In this document: positions 38,441-48,091 of the stretch, piece by piece | Layout: each line of letters begins with the position of its first letter | Numbering within the stretch: position 1 is the first letter of the stretch | Source: Rhizophagus clarus | Lineage: Eukaryota; Glomeromycota; Glomeromycetes; Glomerales; Glomeraceae | DNA: 64,000 nt | Assembly (NCBI GenBank): GCA_015698045.1 | Contig: BLAL01000302.1 | Location: 62,001 to 126,000 of the forward strand | Reading direction: 5' to 3' | Notes under the pieces: model-generated | Seen by the model: the letters and a program-made list of their open reading frames with translations, nothing else | Told to the model about the DNA's origin: nothing | Database searches by the model: none | Position numbers and translations under genes: made by a program

Positions 38441-40756
38441 CCGATACTATGACAAAACTATAATACAATACTAGTGTCAAAACTAAGCCGAATGCTAAAA
38501 CGGTTTTGACAGTTTTGGCACTATGTAAGGAGTGTATAACAAATTTTTTTCTAATACTGTATATAGAAACTTGTAATTTTTATAATATTTTCGCGTTATA
38601 TATGTAATTAGTAATAAAAACAATAGGGTTAAATAAATAACAATAAAGATTACTATTTTGAGTGTATTTTTGATATCCAATATTAAATTAATTATAAAAT
38701 TTATACAAATCGGTCTATTTTTATTGATGAAAATTATGTCAAAAGTTATCAATCAGTATGCCAATAGTAGACAATAGGAAATATCCTATTGGTAACTAAT
38801 ATGATATACCCGATTGTAACCTATTTGAACACCCCAATTGAAACCTTAGTGTTCTCCTTTTGCGCCATTTTTTGGCAGCAATTGGGATTTTAAAATTTAG
38901 TAAATAAAAAAAAATAGGGGATCAATCAGGTTGAATCCAGTGACCCAGATTCTACCCAATTGGTCCACTATTTGACATCATTTGACTAGTGTTTATTAAT
39001 TCTAAAAATCACATTATATTAAAAAAATATATTCATCATTACAGATATAAATTTAAGTTTTGGAATAAGTTTAGGTTTCAGAATAAATTTAGTCATATAA
39101 AAAAAAATCTGATCAAAAAAAAACAGTTCTACCCAATATTACTATTGAACAGTGTTTGCCAAAATTAGGCAGACACAGACATTCTGGGACATATCTGGAA
39201 TTTTTGTCTGATTACATGTCCTGTATGTGGGACATGTCTGGCATTTTCAAGAATTAACTGGAACAATAATTATATATCTGCAGGTTTATGCTAAGCCACA
39301 GAAAAATATGAAATATACTAGTTGATTGCATGAAAAATATATATTTTAAAAATATTCTTTTTCCACCAACAAGATACCAGATATGGCAAATTGGCAATGT
39401 TTAATGAATATAAAAACTATCTTTTTAAGGATAAATACAAAGATTTTGCCTCATCTTTATTCTCATATTTTTTGAACAAAATGTTCAGAACAGTAAAATA
39501 CCTGAATACAGACTCAGACTGTTCCATCCCAGATGTCTAAAGTTTGCGTCTATGTCACATGATAACCCTGGGAGAGAAGTAACATTTAGAATATAGAAAA
39601 TACTTTTGGAAAAAAACCAAGTAAATATTATCTTTGAATCTTATAGTGTAATTTTAATTTTTAAATAGTAATATTTTAGGATTACAATCATAATGGCAAT
39701 GGTTACAACAGGTACAACAGTTATAAAGGTAATAACAGCTGTAACATTAGCAGCAGCAATATCAGAATTGGAAAGTGGTTCAAACATCAGGATCAAGAAG
39801 TGGTTCAGATACTTGATGATGAAGTTGACTTAAATTAGACTGGAAAATTAATGATTAGTTAATATTATTCATTTTAATAAAATATTTTTCAGTTATATTA
39901 TCATAATTATAAATTATCTTCAACTGTTTATTATACCAAATATTTTACTATTAGTATTAATAACTTTTATTATAAAGGTTAAATCACCAGATGTTTATCT
40001 AATTTGTTATAAAGATTTAATTGTAAAAAATTTTATTTATAAATGTTATATTATAATATGTCTATCATAATGTAATATGCCTGTCATAATGTTAGTATTC
40101 TAATAATTTAATTTGTAAAAAAATATAATTAAAAGTCATTACATATAATATGAATAAGAAAATTATGCAAATTTATGTATTTATAAATAAATTACATTAC
40201 GTAAACTTTCATATTAATATGTGTTAATAAATTAAAAACTGGCTGTATAATTTAACCAATAATGGTAATAGTTATGAGCAGATGATTAGCCAAATGGCTT
40301 TTACGAATGATCAGCCAAGTGCTTTGGTAATTAAAAAATCAACATGTGATTATATATGATTTTTTTTATAAAGGTGACAATTATTCCCACTTTTTGTTAA
40401 CAATTTAATCGTACCTTCACTTTTGCTATTTGTATTCTCTATAAGAGATATGAATAACAAAATTGGGGTATAAATAACAATGGTCTTTATAAATTGTTGA
40501 TATTTTTCAATATTTTATTAATTTGCGCTTTTTACGAGTTTTTAAATTTCTTTTTATAACAAATTATTGCAATAATTTCTACTATTTTTGCAATATTTTG
40601 TAAGTTTTTTTTCTTTTTTAGTATAGAAATAATGTTATAGTAGCTTACCTCCTTTTTTATAAATTTCTGGTTTATATATTTTCCCCTTTTGTAATTCATA
40701 GTTTATATATTATCCCATTTTAATAAAAATATTTCATTGAATTTTTTCTTTCAAAG
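38441..40756. other. Intergenic DNA with MITE-like remnants
   Basis: 38750-38990 has CCTATTGGTAAC / ACCCAATTGG segments like the palindromic element at 10537-11541. 39150-39560 starts GTTTGCCAAAATTAGGCAGA and ends in a loosely complementary block, perhaps a decayed MITE. No gene is supported on either strand. Confidence 0.4.
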
Positions 40757-42213
40757 ATGGCTACCAGGCATTATAAGGATAAAAATGAGGAGACTTCTGA
40801 AAATAAACATATGAAAATGTCTGAAAATAGTATCAAAAGTATATGTATATATAATATATAATATAATATATTTTTTTATAAAAAAATTATATATATATTA
40901 AAATTATATTTTATTGTTAAAGTTAATAGGAAATTGGTGGATGATTAGACCAGTTTTAGAACTGGGAGTACCCATAGCTAGTCAGAAGTGATTATAGTTG
41001 TAATCCTATCTTGCTTAATAAATGATGGTACGGCTTCAACACCAAAAAAAAAAAAAAAAAAAAAATAAAGTTAATAGGAAAATAATAGAAAAACTCTTAA
41101 AATATGATTTACAAATAATTTCAAAGATAAATACACTTACTTATGGCCAAAAAGATATTGAAAACTGTTTGAAAGATGTAGAAAAAAACTTAATGAAAAT
41201 AATAATGAAACTAATAATACAATAGATCAGGATTACATAAAGGTAATAAGATGAATATTATTAATATAAAGTTTATGCCTCAAAGTTTATGCCTCAATGC
41301 TAACATTATTTGATTAGAACCTTGTCAAAAAGTTGTGAAAAATTTATTTGAAAAATTGATTTATCCATCTCAGGATGAATATAAAAACACAACTGAAAAA
41401 TTTCTTAAGGATAAAAATCCAGAATTTTTGAATAAGTTTATGGACTCTTTTTTATGAGAGAAACATTATTCAAAATATAAGTTAAAGTAATTTTGATCAT
41501 TATTAAAATTTCTTATTAATAATTTTTTTTTTAATAGTTAACTAAATAACACAAAAGTGTTAGAAACAACATGTATACATTAAAGGTAAACAACATGATG
41601 TACATTGTATTTAAATAATACAGATGCAAATTGCCATCTGGCAATTTTCAAAATATGACGTAAAAGATACAAAAGTAGAAAAAAAACTCAAATAATAATT
41701 AAAAATTGCATAATGAAAACAAAAATCTATCATAAATATTAATAGCTTATGCTATTAGTATTTGTAAAATATTTTGAATCCTGAAAATCAGGTTATTCAT
41801 ATGAACAAAAAATTATTAAAGCCAAAGATAATCAAAAACTTAGTAAGTTTTAATTTAAATTTTATAATATGTTAGTTATTTAATTACAGTTATTTATTTA
41901 TTTTTTTATTTTTTTATCTTATTTTTTTTTTTTTTTAGCAAAAGTTAGCAAAGAAAAGTTTTTATGTTCTGAGACTGAGAGTGAATCCTCATCAACTAAT
42001 GCTAATAATAGTAAATTAAGTAAAGGTGCTAATGATGATAAGGGTACTAATACCGATGGTAAAAATGCTGATAAAGGTGAAGGTATTAATACTGATAGTA
42101 AAGGTAAAGGTGCTAATACCAATAATAAAGGTGGTGAAAAGGCTAGTATTGATAATAAAGGTGAAAGTATTTATGATTCTTATGGATCATACAATACTGA
42201 TGAAGAAGAGGAC
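40757..42213 (+). pseudogene. Multi-exon gene for a Lys/Asp-rich repeat protein, broken
   Basis: Pieces in order: MATRHYKDKNEETSENKHMK from the ATG at 40757; VNRKIIEKLLKYDLQIISK onward from about 41070; PCQKVVKNLFEKLIYPSQDE from about 41320, with an in-frame TGA at 41455-41457 before EKHYSKYK; and a final segment 41939-42213. The last has low-complexity repeats such as GANTDNKGKGAN-like units and an acidic end (YNTDEEED). Segments are separated by intron-like AT-rich DNA, and a poly(A) retrocopy interrupts the second acceptor region. Family and function are unknown. Confidence 0.4.
40934..41065 (+). mobile_element. Poly(A) retrocopy with 16-bp target duplication
   Basis: A 110-bp body followed by 22 A (41044-41065) is flanked by the perfect direct repeat TAAAGTTAATAGGAAA (40918-40933 and 41066-41081). 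AATAAA at 41017-41022 lies 21 bp before the A run, as in a polyadenylated transcript. It is therefore a 5'-truncated reverse-transcribed RNA end (LINE tail, SINE or processed mRNA). No RNA polymerase III boxes were recognised. Confidence 0.88.
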
Positions 42214-42848
42214 TGATATTTAATTAGTTTATTTAATAACTACGAGTTGCATAAGAGGTAGTTTTTTTTTTATAAATTTTATTATTTTTTTTTATATTTT
42301 TTTTTATATATATATTACATATATATAATAGTTATTTTTATATAATAATAAAATATATAATATATATTGTAATAAAGCTACCTTAACACAAATTTGTATA
42401 AAATTATAATAATAAATTAATTACAATTTATTTTTTATACAGATAAAATTTTTTTTTTTTTGGTAATAGAAGGCAATAGACTGCTTAAAATAAATTGAAT
42501 TTAAAATTCTGTTATAATTTTTTTTTAGTTGGTGTCAGGAAATTTTTAAATATTTAATATATAAATTTACATACTTGACGCAAAATTGTAAATGTATGTA
42601 AATTTATATTTAAATTTGTATTTTATAGTTATGATATATAAACTTTAATTTATATCATATATTTTATAAGAATGATATATAAATACAGTAATTTATGCCT
42701 TGTACCTTTTTTTTAATTAGATAATTATAATTGAGGTCATAAATATTACTTTTTAGATAACAAAATATAGATAATAAAAAGGGCAAATATTTTTATTAAA
42801 GGCAAATTTTCTGATATTATAATTGTCTGGGATCTTAATGGTCTTAAT
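42214..42848. other. AT-rich intergenic DNA
   Basis: No gene is supported. Long T runs and ATATATA tracts are present, and 42520-42690 has no recognisable repeat structure. Confidence 0.5.
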
Positions 42849-44581
42849 AGGACCCAGAAATATATATATAAGGGTCAGGTGACTAAAAAAACATTTACTA
42901 TGAGCTGTACGCAAGGGTTTTTTATATGAGTGGTACGCAAAATTGACACCTGATATTGAAAATCCTGCAAAAATACGCAATTAAAATTCCAAACCTTAAG
43001 GTCACATTTATTATATAACGAATTATTATTTACTAATGAAAAATTATATTGATAAACCAGTTCAATCAGATACTCTTCAGTTGTCCGGATTATAGTTTTT
43101 AATCCAGACCGAAATATTCGGTCCGAGTTTCAGATTACAATATAATCCGGTCTGAATTAAATGGACCAGACCAGGTCTGAACAGGTTTTAATAAATTTAG
43201 CGATTTTTTTTTTAATTATTTCATTGTTTATTTATTTTTAATAAAAAAAAATCATTTTTACGTTTTTATTAAAAAAATCTTTTTTAAATTAATCAATAAA
43301 AAAAAAAATAATAATAAATAAACGGTTTTAATAATAAAAAATAAGTTCACAAAAGAAATTGTACATGAGATTTAAATTATAAACCATTTAATACAATATT
43401 TTATTATTCATAACATGCGTTTATACCCTTCCACCCCCCTACCCAACTACCTCTCAACCCGGCTACCCTCATCAAAGCCGGCACCTATAAAAAAAACAAA
43501 TAAGAACATTAGTAAATGTTCTTTGTAACAAAAGTAAAATAACTTTCCCTCCCAGTAACTCTTACACCACTCTTACCCGGTCTAATTCTAAATTCAAGCC
43601 AGTACCTACAAAAAAGAAAAAAAAACTGAACGTTAGTAACGTTCTTATATCAATATTAATTACTAAATAAAAACCCATACAGCTGCAAGTTTAATTATTT
43701 ATTATATACTAGTTTTTTTAACTAACACCTCCAGCACCTCTAAATAACAATACATTTGAGTTTTATCCTCCTTTACCCTTCCCATTCGAAATTACCTTCA
43801 AGAGTGGTGCTAGAAAGGCTTGCTCCTATAAAAAAAGAAAAGAGAAGAATGTTAGTAACGTTCTTATATTAAATATAATAACCTTTTTATATTACCCTTC
43901 AGAATATCCAGCAAGAAAGTCCAAGGTGGTCGAAATCTAATACATAGAAATAAAACACGAATTATAGTATGTCCAGAAGCGTTCCAGACTTCCAGTAGCG
44001 TTCCTAAAGAAAAGAAGTGAATACCTTTCGTCAATATACTTGACTAAAGGTCAAATTTTTATGTATTTTTTATTTTTTTTTAAAACATTAGAGTGATGAA
44101 TTTTTTTTTTCTAATGAAAATGTTTTATAAAAAAAGATTAAACTGATCGAATCATATGATCGATACCCAGGTATTATAATCGGCCTTCAATAGAAAGATA
44201 TTTGACCGGACCTTATATTTTTTTATAAAAAATTTTTTCTGATTAATACCACAAAATAAAAAAAAATCCAAACATTTTGGATTTTTTTTATTTTTTTTTT
44301 CAGGTGTGCATCGGACATGTAAAAGCTTTATAGATTAAATGATATTTCATATTTTATTACATATAATTATATTATATATATAATCGGCCAAATCTAGACC
44401 AAAATACGCAAACTGAATTTCTTACATATAAAAATTTTGAAAATAAATACGCAATCTAATAACCTAACCACGGACAAAAAAATCCTAAATTATACGCAAA
44501 TCAAAATCTTACTCCGCCTAACTCTACTATGATGACGACGCATCAGTAGACCCTACCCCTGTATATATATTTCTGGGTCCT
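42849..44581. mobile_element. hAT-type non-autonomous element, 1.73 kb
   Basis: Inverted ends AGGACCCAGAAATATATATA / TATATATATTTCTGGGTCCT are flanked by a perfect 8-bp duplication GTCTTAAT (42841-42848 and 44582-44589). TACGCAA-type motifs recur near both ends (42910-42980 and 44405-44500). It contains the reversed exon-like array at 43430-43870 and no transposase. It stops 58 bp before the Polinton-like element's duplication. Confidence 0.8.
43430..43870 (-). repeat. Reversed array of exon-like units with splice-like signals
   Basis: Read on the minus strand, three units start at acceptor-like TTTTTTTATAGG or TTTTTTGTAGGT motifs (near 43825, 43608 and 43485). Short segments follow (for example GTACTGGCTTGAATTTAGAA) and then GTAAGAG or GGTAATTTC donor-like sites. 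ACGTTACTAACRTTC, a possible branch-site-like palindrome, precedes two of the acceptors. Confidence 0.55.
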
Positions 44582-44645
44582 GTCTTAATATAGATTATTT
44601 TAAATATTTTCTGGCCAATCAAAATTAGGCTGATTTTGCATATAT

Positions 44646-45793
44646 AGACTAAAATGGGGGTTCTAGAGTCATTTTTCCGAATAGGTATAATTAGTGTAAG
44701 CCTCTCCCGGCTTATTTCCCAATATACGAAATTTATGTAATCTTTTTTTAACCCCAAATTTATTTTCAAGACCAGGAAATATATCAAATTACGATATTGA
44801 ATTTAAGTTTTAAATCAGACTGGGGCATAAATTTTGTTAACATATCCTTTTACCCAATTTTTTAGTTTTCAAGTTAAAGGAGATCACCATCTTTGTTAAC
44901 GCGCTGGCCTGATTTTAATCCCAAATAATATAATAAAAAAAGTATGCTATATTGCTTGGGTTTAGAAAAGGCCAAGAGCATCAAGGACCGAAGTGTCTGA
45001 GCATGCTCGCAGGCTGTAAATGCAAGCCCATTTTGCATATCAGATTTTATGTTATCCTAGAATTAATTCTAAAGCTGATTTATATGCGTAAACAAAATAA
45101 AAAATTTACACCTAAGCTTGTCTTAGATGTCAATTTTTTGTATTCGAAAATAAAGTTAAAAGGATATTAACCATATTCTAGTATACCATTATTTTTGATA
45201 TGCAGGAAGCCATTCTGGAGCCAATTCTTTCAAATAAGCATTAAGAAAAAAATTCGGGTTAGGTGTAAAAAAAAATTCACCAAGATAAGTCTCACCCATA
45301 GGTGTAAAAAAAAATTCATCTGGCTAAGTTTCACCTTTAAATTATATCAAATAGTGTACACAGGAACTTTGCGGAGCATCGAAGATGCAGAGCAGAGCAT
45401 GTACACAAAATAGGTTTAAGAACTCTGCAGAGCATCAAAGATGTGAAGCAGAGCATGTATACAAGGAAGGTTGGACTATTATACTTCCTGATATGTACCC
45501 AAGGCTCTATCTCGAAGCCTATTAATATATTGGGTTACATAATATCTGCTAGCATGTTTTCTACAAAGACCAGGTTTAGAGCTAGTCGGCTTGGCACATA
45601 TACTACAAGGAAAACGCTTCCTAGCTTTCCAATGTTCATGGCACCCTTCAGACCGATGGCAGGTACGCCCACAGACACCTCCAGTTCTGAGTAAATAGTT
45701 GCAGTAATATTCGCCTATCATGGTAGTAAGAAATAAATATTTTATTTTAAACAAAAGTTTTCATAATATTAATACAAGCACCGGAGTTGCAAC
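44646..45793. repeat. Left terminal inverted repeat of the Polinton-like element
   Basis: It matches the complement of 62734-63882 along its whole length with scattered differences. It contains the small cysteine-rich gene (45479-45721, minus). It also contains a tandem pair at 45355-45470 with the unit CTGCAGAGCATCAAAGATG-like followed by GAAGCAGAGCATGTATAC, and two TAGGTGTAAAAAAAAATTCA motifs near 45270-45315. Confidence 0.92.
45479..45721 (-). CDS. Small cysteine-rich protein encoded in the left inverted repeat
   Basis: 80 residues from the ATG at 45721 (MIGEYYCNYLLRTGG start). It has about eight Cys and several His arranged as CGRTCHRSEGCHEH, then PCSIC and GLCRKH, which suggests one or two zinc-binding sites. 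The C terminus is basic. The equivalent frame in the right repeat has a stop. Conservation of the Cys/His pattern in a repeat copy supports it being real. Function is unknown; a DNA- or nucleoprotein-binding role would fit the location but is speculation. Confidence 0.5.
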   Translation of the reverse strand: MIGEYYCNYLLRTGGVCGRTCHRSEGCHEHWKARKRFPCSICAKPTSSKPGLCRKHASRYYVTQYINRLRDRALGTYQEV

Positions 45794-45802
45794 TTTTACA
45801 CA

Positions 45803-46186
45803 ATGAGTACACAAATTCAATTAACTGATACCAAGCCTACATATCAAGAAATCGAACAGGCATTAATAAATGTAGTCAAGGTAGGTATCTACTATAGAAA
45901 ACCAAAAGATGGTAAATTCATGCAATCATACAAAGAGCGAATTAAAAAATTACGCCAGGCAGAGGATCCCCAAGAATATGTTCTTAAACTAGCCATGACC
46001 ATATTCCCTAATGAAGCCAAATATCATAAAGTCAAAGATGACTACAAAGAATTCTACAGGAAGGATCCAAAGATTCTTAATACCATTATGGAACTATATA
46101 AATTATACTATAAATTAGCCAAGGATCATTTCATTACTGATAAACAAGTTGATGAAGAGACAGAAGACTTCTTATCATCACTTTAG
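45803..46186 (+). CDS. Hypothetical protein just inside the left inverted repeat
   Basis: 127 residues starting at the ATG 45803, ten bases inside the repeat boundary. It is mostly helical and charged in appearance, with a QEIEQALINVVKVGIYYRKP segment and YKLYYKLAKDHF near the end, and no cysteines or membrane segments. It converges with the integrase gene, the two stops being about 4 bp apart. No family recognised. Confidence 0.5.
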   Translation: MSTQIQLTDTKPTYQEIEQALINVVKVGIYYRKPKDGKFMQSYKERIKKLRQAEDPQEYVLKLAMTIFPNEAKYHKVKDDYKEFYRKDPKILNTIMELYKLYYKLAKDHFITDKQVDEETEDFLSSL

Positions 46187-46190
46187 AGAT

Positions 46191-47327
46191 TTAATTCGTG
46201 AGCACCCACTGGAGAGGCAATTCAGTATCAAAGGGAATAACCATTAACTCTTCTCGCACAAAAGATCTTTCAGGATGTTTGACTACATAATCATCATCAT
46301 CAGTTAGTCCAAAGGGGACTTCTTCCAGCCAGTACAAGACCGGCTGATTTTTTTGCACCATAGATTCCCGGATATGATAAATACGTGGAGACCAATTCAA
46401 GTCACCAGCACGATGTCTCCCATCCTCTAAATCAATAGGATACAACAAATATCTTACTAATATATCGCTAGAAAGCTTTTCTTCATCAAAGCCTATAGGA
46501 CCATCCCGAAGGTAAGAAGGCTTAGCAAAGACCTCTTTTTCCTTTATTGCATCAACAGGAGAAATACCAAGCTGACGCGTGATAGAATTATTAATGTCCT
46601 CAACAACTATTGGCAAATTCTTTACCCAAGCCCTGGATCGTCTATCTAAAGTCAAGAGATCAGAAGCATCCTGGGAAGGAAATAGCTTTTCAACTAAGGT
46701 GCGATTATACCTTTCAACAATACCCATAGTATGCTTAGATTTAGCCTTCTGAATTTTCACGCCATGCTCTTTCATTAATTTCTCACAATCACCTTTAAAC
46801 TCTGATCCTCTATCAGTAATTAATAATTTTGGCCAGATCAAAGGACATTCAGGATCATCATAAATTTTCTCAAGTGATCGAGCAATAGTAGCAGAAGTTA
46901 AGATACCCTGCCTATCCTTAACACTATATGCACCAATAGGGATAGAGGCTTTATATCTCGAAGCCACGTCAACCATATTAAGGCAAAAAAGATAAGTAAT
47001 CCGACCTACTTTGTCATAAGGCATGTAGAGAACATCCACCTGGTGGACTTCATTGGGGATAGTAACAGAGCAAAAACTTGCACGAGGGATATATTTAGGA
47101 CGAGGCTTATGTATTTGGTGTATAGCTTGTCTCTCAAGCCAGTCCTCCACTTCATCTAAACTAAAATTATATCCAGCTTTAAGAGAAGCTTCATGCAATT
47201 TTTTAGCATTTTGATAATAACCAATAGGCTGATAATAAATCTTTTTCAAAGCAATAGAAATATCAAGATTTTGAGCCTCACCAGAATCTATAGAAATAAT
47301 AGGTAATAATGGAAGTTGAGCAGACAT
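46191..47327 (-). CDS. Retroviral-type integrase (Polinton INT)
   Basis: 378 residues, intact frame. Catalytic core residues of the rve fold are visible: Asp98 in HQVDVLYMP, Asp172 in LLITDRGSEFKG and Glu205 in GIVERYNRTL, a DD(32)E spacing between the last two. The N-terminal part (1-80) resembles the region preceding the core in Polinton and Gypsy integrases; a classic HHCC finger is not seen. The C-terminal part (about 270-378) may be an SH3- or chromo-like DNA-binding domain. It would catalyse insertion of the element and create the 6-bp duplication. Its start overlaps the start of the divergent coiled-coil gene by 19 bp. Confidence 0.9.
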   Translation of the reverse strand: MSAQLPLLPIISIDSGEAQNLDISIALKKIYYQPIGYYQNAKKLHEASLKAGYNFSLDEVEDWLERQAIHQIHKPRPKYIPRASFCSVTIPNEVHQVDVLYMPYDKVGRITYLFCLNMVDVASRYKASIPIGAYSVKDRQGILTSATIARSLEKIYDDPECPLIWPKLLITDRGSEFKGDCEKLMKEHGVKIQKAKSKHTMGIVERYNRTLVEKLFPSQDASDLLTLDRRSRAWVKNLPIVVEDINNSITRQLGISPVDAIKEKEVFAKPSYLRDGPIGFDEEKLSSDILVRYLLYPIDLEDGRHRAGDLNWSPRIYHIRESMVQKNQPVLYWLEEVPFGLTDDDDYVVKHPERSFVREELMVIPFDTELPLQWVLTN

Positions 47328-47983
47328 ATCTTGAACAACTAAACAGCAACTTTGATCTAGGGATAAAGTTAGTACAAAAGAAAATCCGCAAACTTGAAGA
47401 GGAAATTAAAGCCTGTGAGCGATATATTTCTCATCTTGAAAAGAATCTACAATCTTATGATGAAGAAGTTAATCAGCTAAAGGATAAATGCAAGGTTATT
47501 CTAGGTGAACTTAAAAAATGTCAGGATCACCTGGAGCTAAAAGAGGAGGCATTAGTTATTCAAGATAATCGAATTATCCAGCTAGAAGACACAATAGATA
47601 AACTTAAATCTTGTATACAAGAATTATCTAAATCTAGTAATAAACATTCTGAAGAAGAAGAACGACCGGAGGAAGAAAATATGGCCATACCTGATATTTT
47701 AATAAATATCGCTACAGCACTAGATCGGGTGGAAGCATATATTGATGGGGATACATCATTTAACCCTAAAAATACACTAAATGGAATACGAATCTCATTA
47801 ACAACTGCTCGTGGACTTATGCAAAGACATGCTCAAGATGCTATTAACATGCAAGGTTTATACCGTATAGCTAATGATCAAATCAATGGCCTTAGGAATG
47901 ATTTGACAACTACTAGAAATCAATGTCTTCGAAGAGCTCAGCTACTGACTTTGGCATATAATAATGAGGTAAATGAGCGTTGA
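47309..47983 (+). CDS. Coiled-coil N-terminal part of the Gag-like protein
   Basis: 224 codons from the ATG at 47309. Residues about 20-110 form a clear coiled coil (heptads such as KKIRKLEEEIKACERYISHL), followed by an acidic linker and a helical domain. It ends at TGA 47981-47983, but the same frame stays open beyond the stop for 36 codons and continues into the frame that starts at 48092. The stop therefore splits one long gene: either a CGA-to-TGA type mutation or programmed readthrough. Confidence 0.65.
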   Translation: MEVEQTYLEQLNSNFDLGIKLVQKKIRKLEEEIKACERYISHLEKNLQSYDEEVNQLKDKCKVILGELKKCQDHLELKEEALVIQDNRIIQLEDTIDKLKSCIQELSKSSNKHSEEEERPEEENMAIPDILINIATALDRVEAYIDGDTSFNPKNTLNGIRISLTTARGLMQRHAQDAINMQGLYRIANDQINGLRNDLTTTRNQCLRRAQLLTLAYNNEVNER

Positions 47984-48091
47984 CGTTGGTGGCAAATAGC
48001 TCAAGATAAGCAAACTAATGGTCAAAGAATAGCCTTAAGAAAGCAAAACCGAATAAATGTATTAGTAGGAGAAAAAGCCATCCTTCAGCTA

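Noticed and set aside
41022-41225. Single 67-residue frame starting in the poly(A) tail
   Set aside because: Its start lies inside the retrocopy; only the part after 41070 belongs to the interrupted Lys/Asp-rich gene.
45443-45694. Plus-strand 83-residue frame in the left inverted repeat (and its mirror at 62833-63084)
   Set aside because: It is antisense to the cysteine-rich frame, which has the better protein-like pattern (paired Cys/His, basic tail); the antisense product has no motif.
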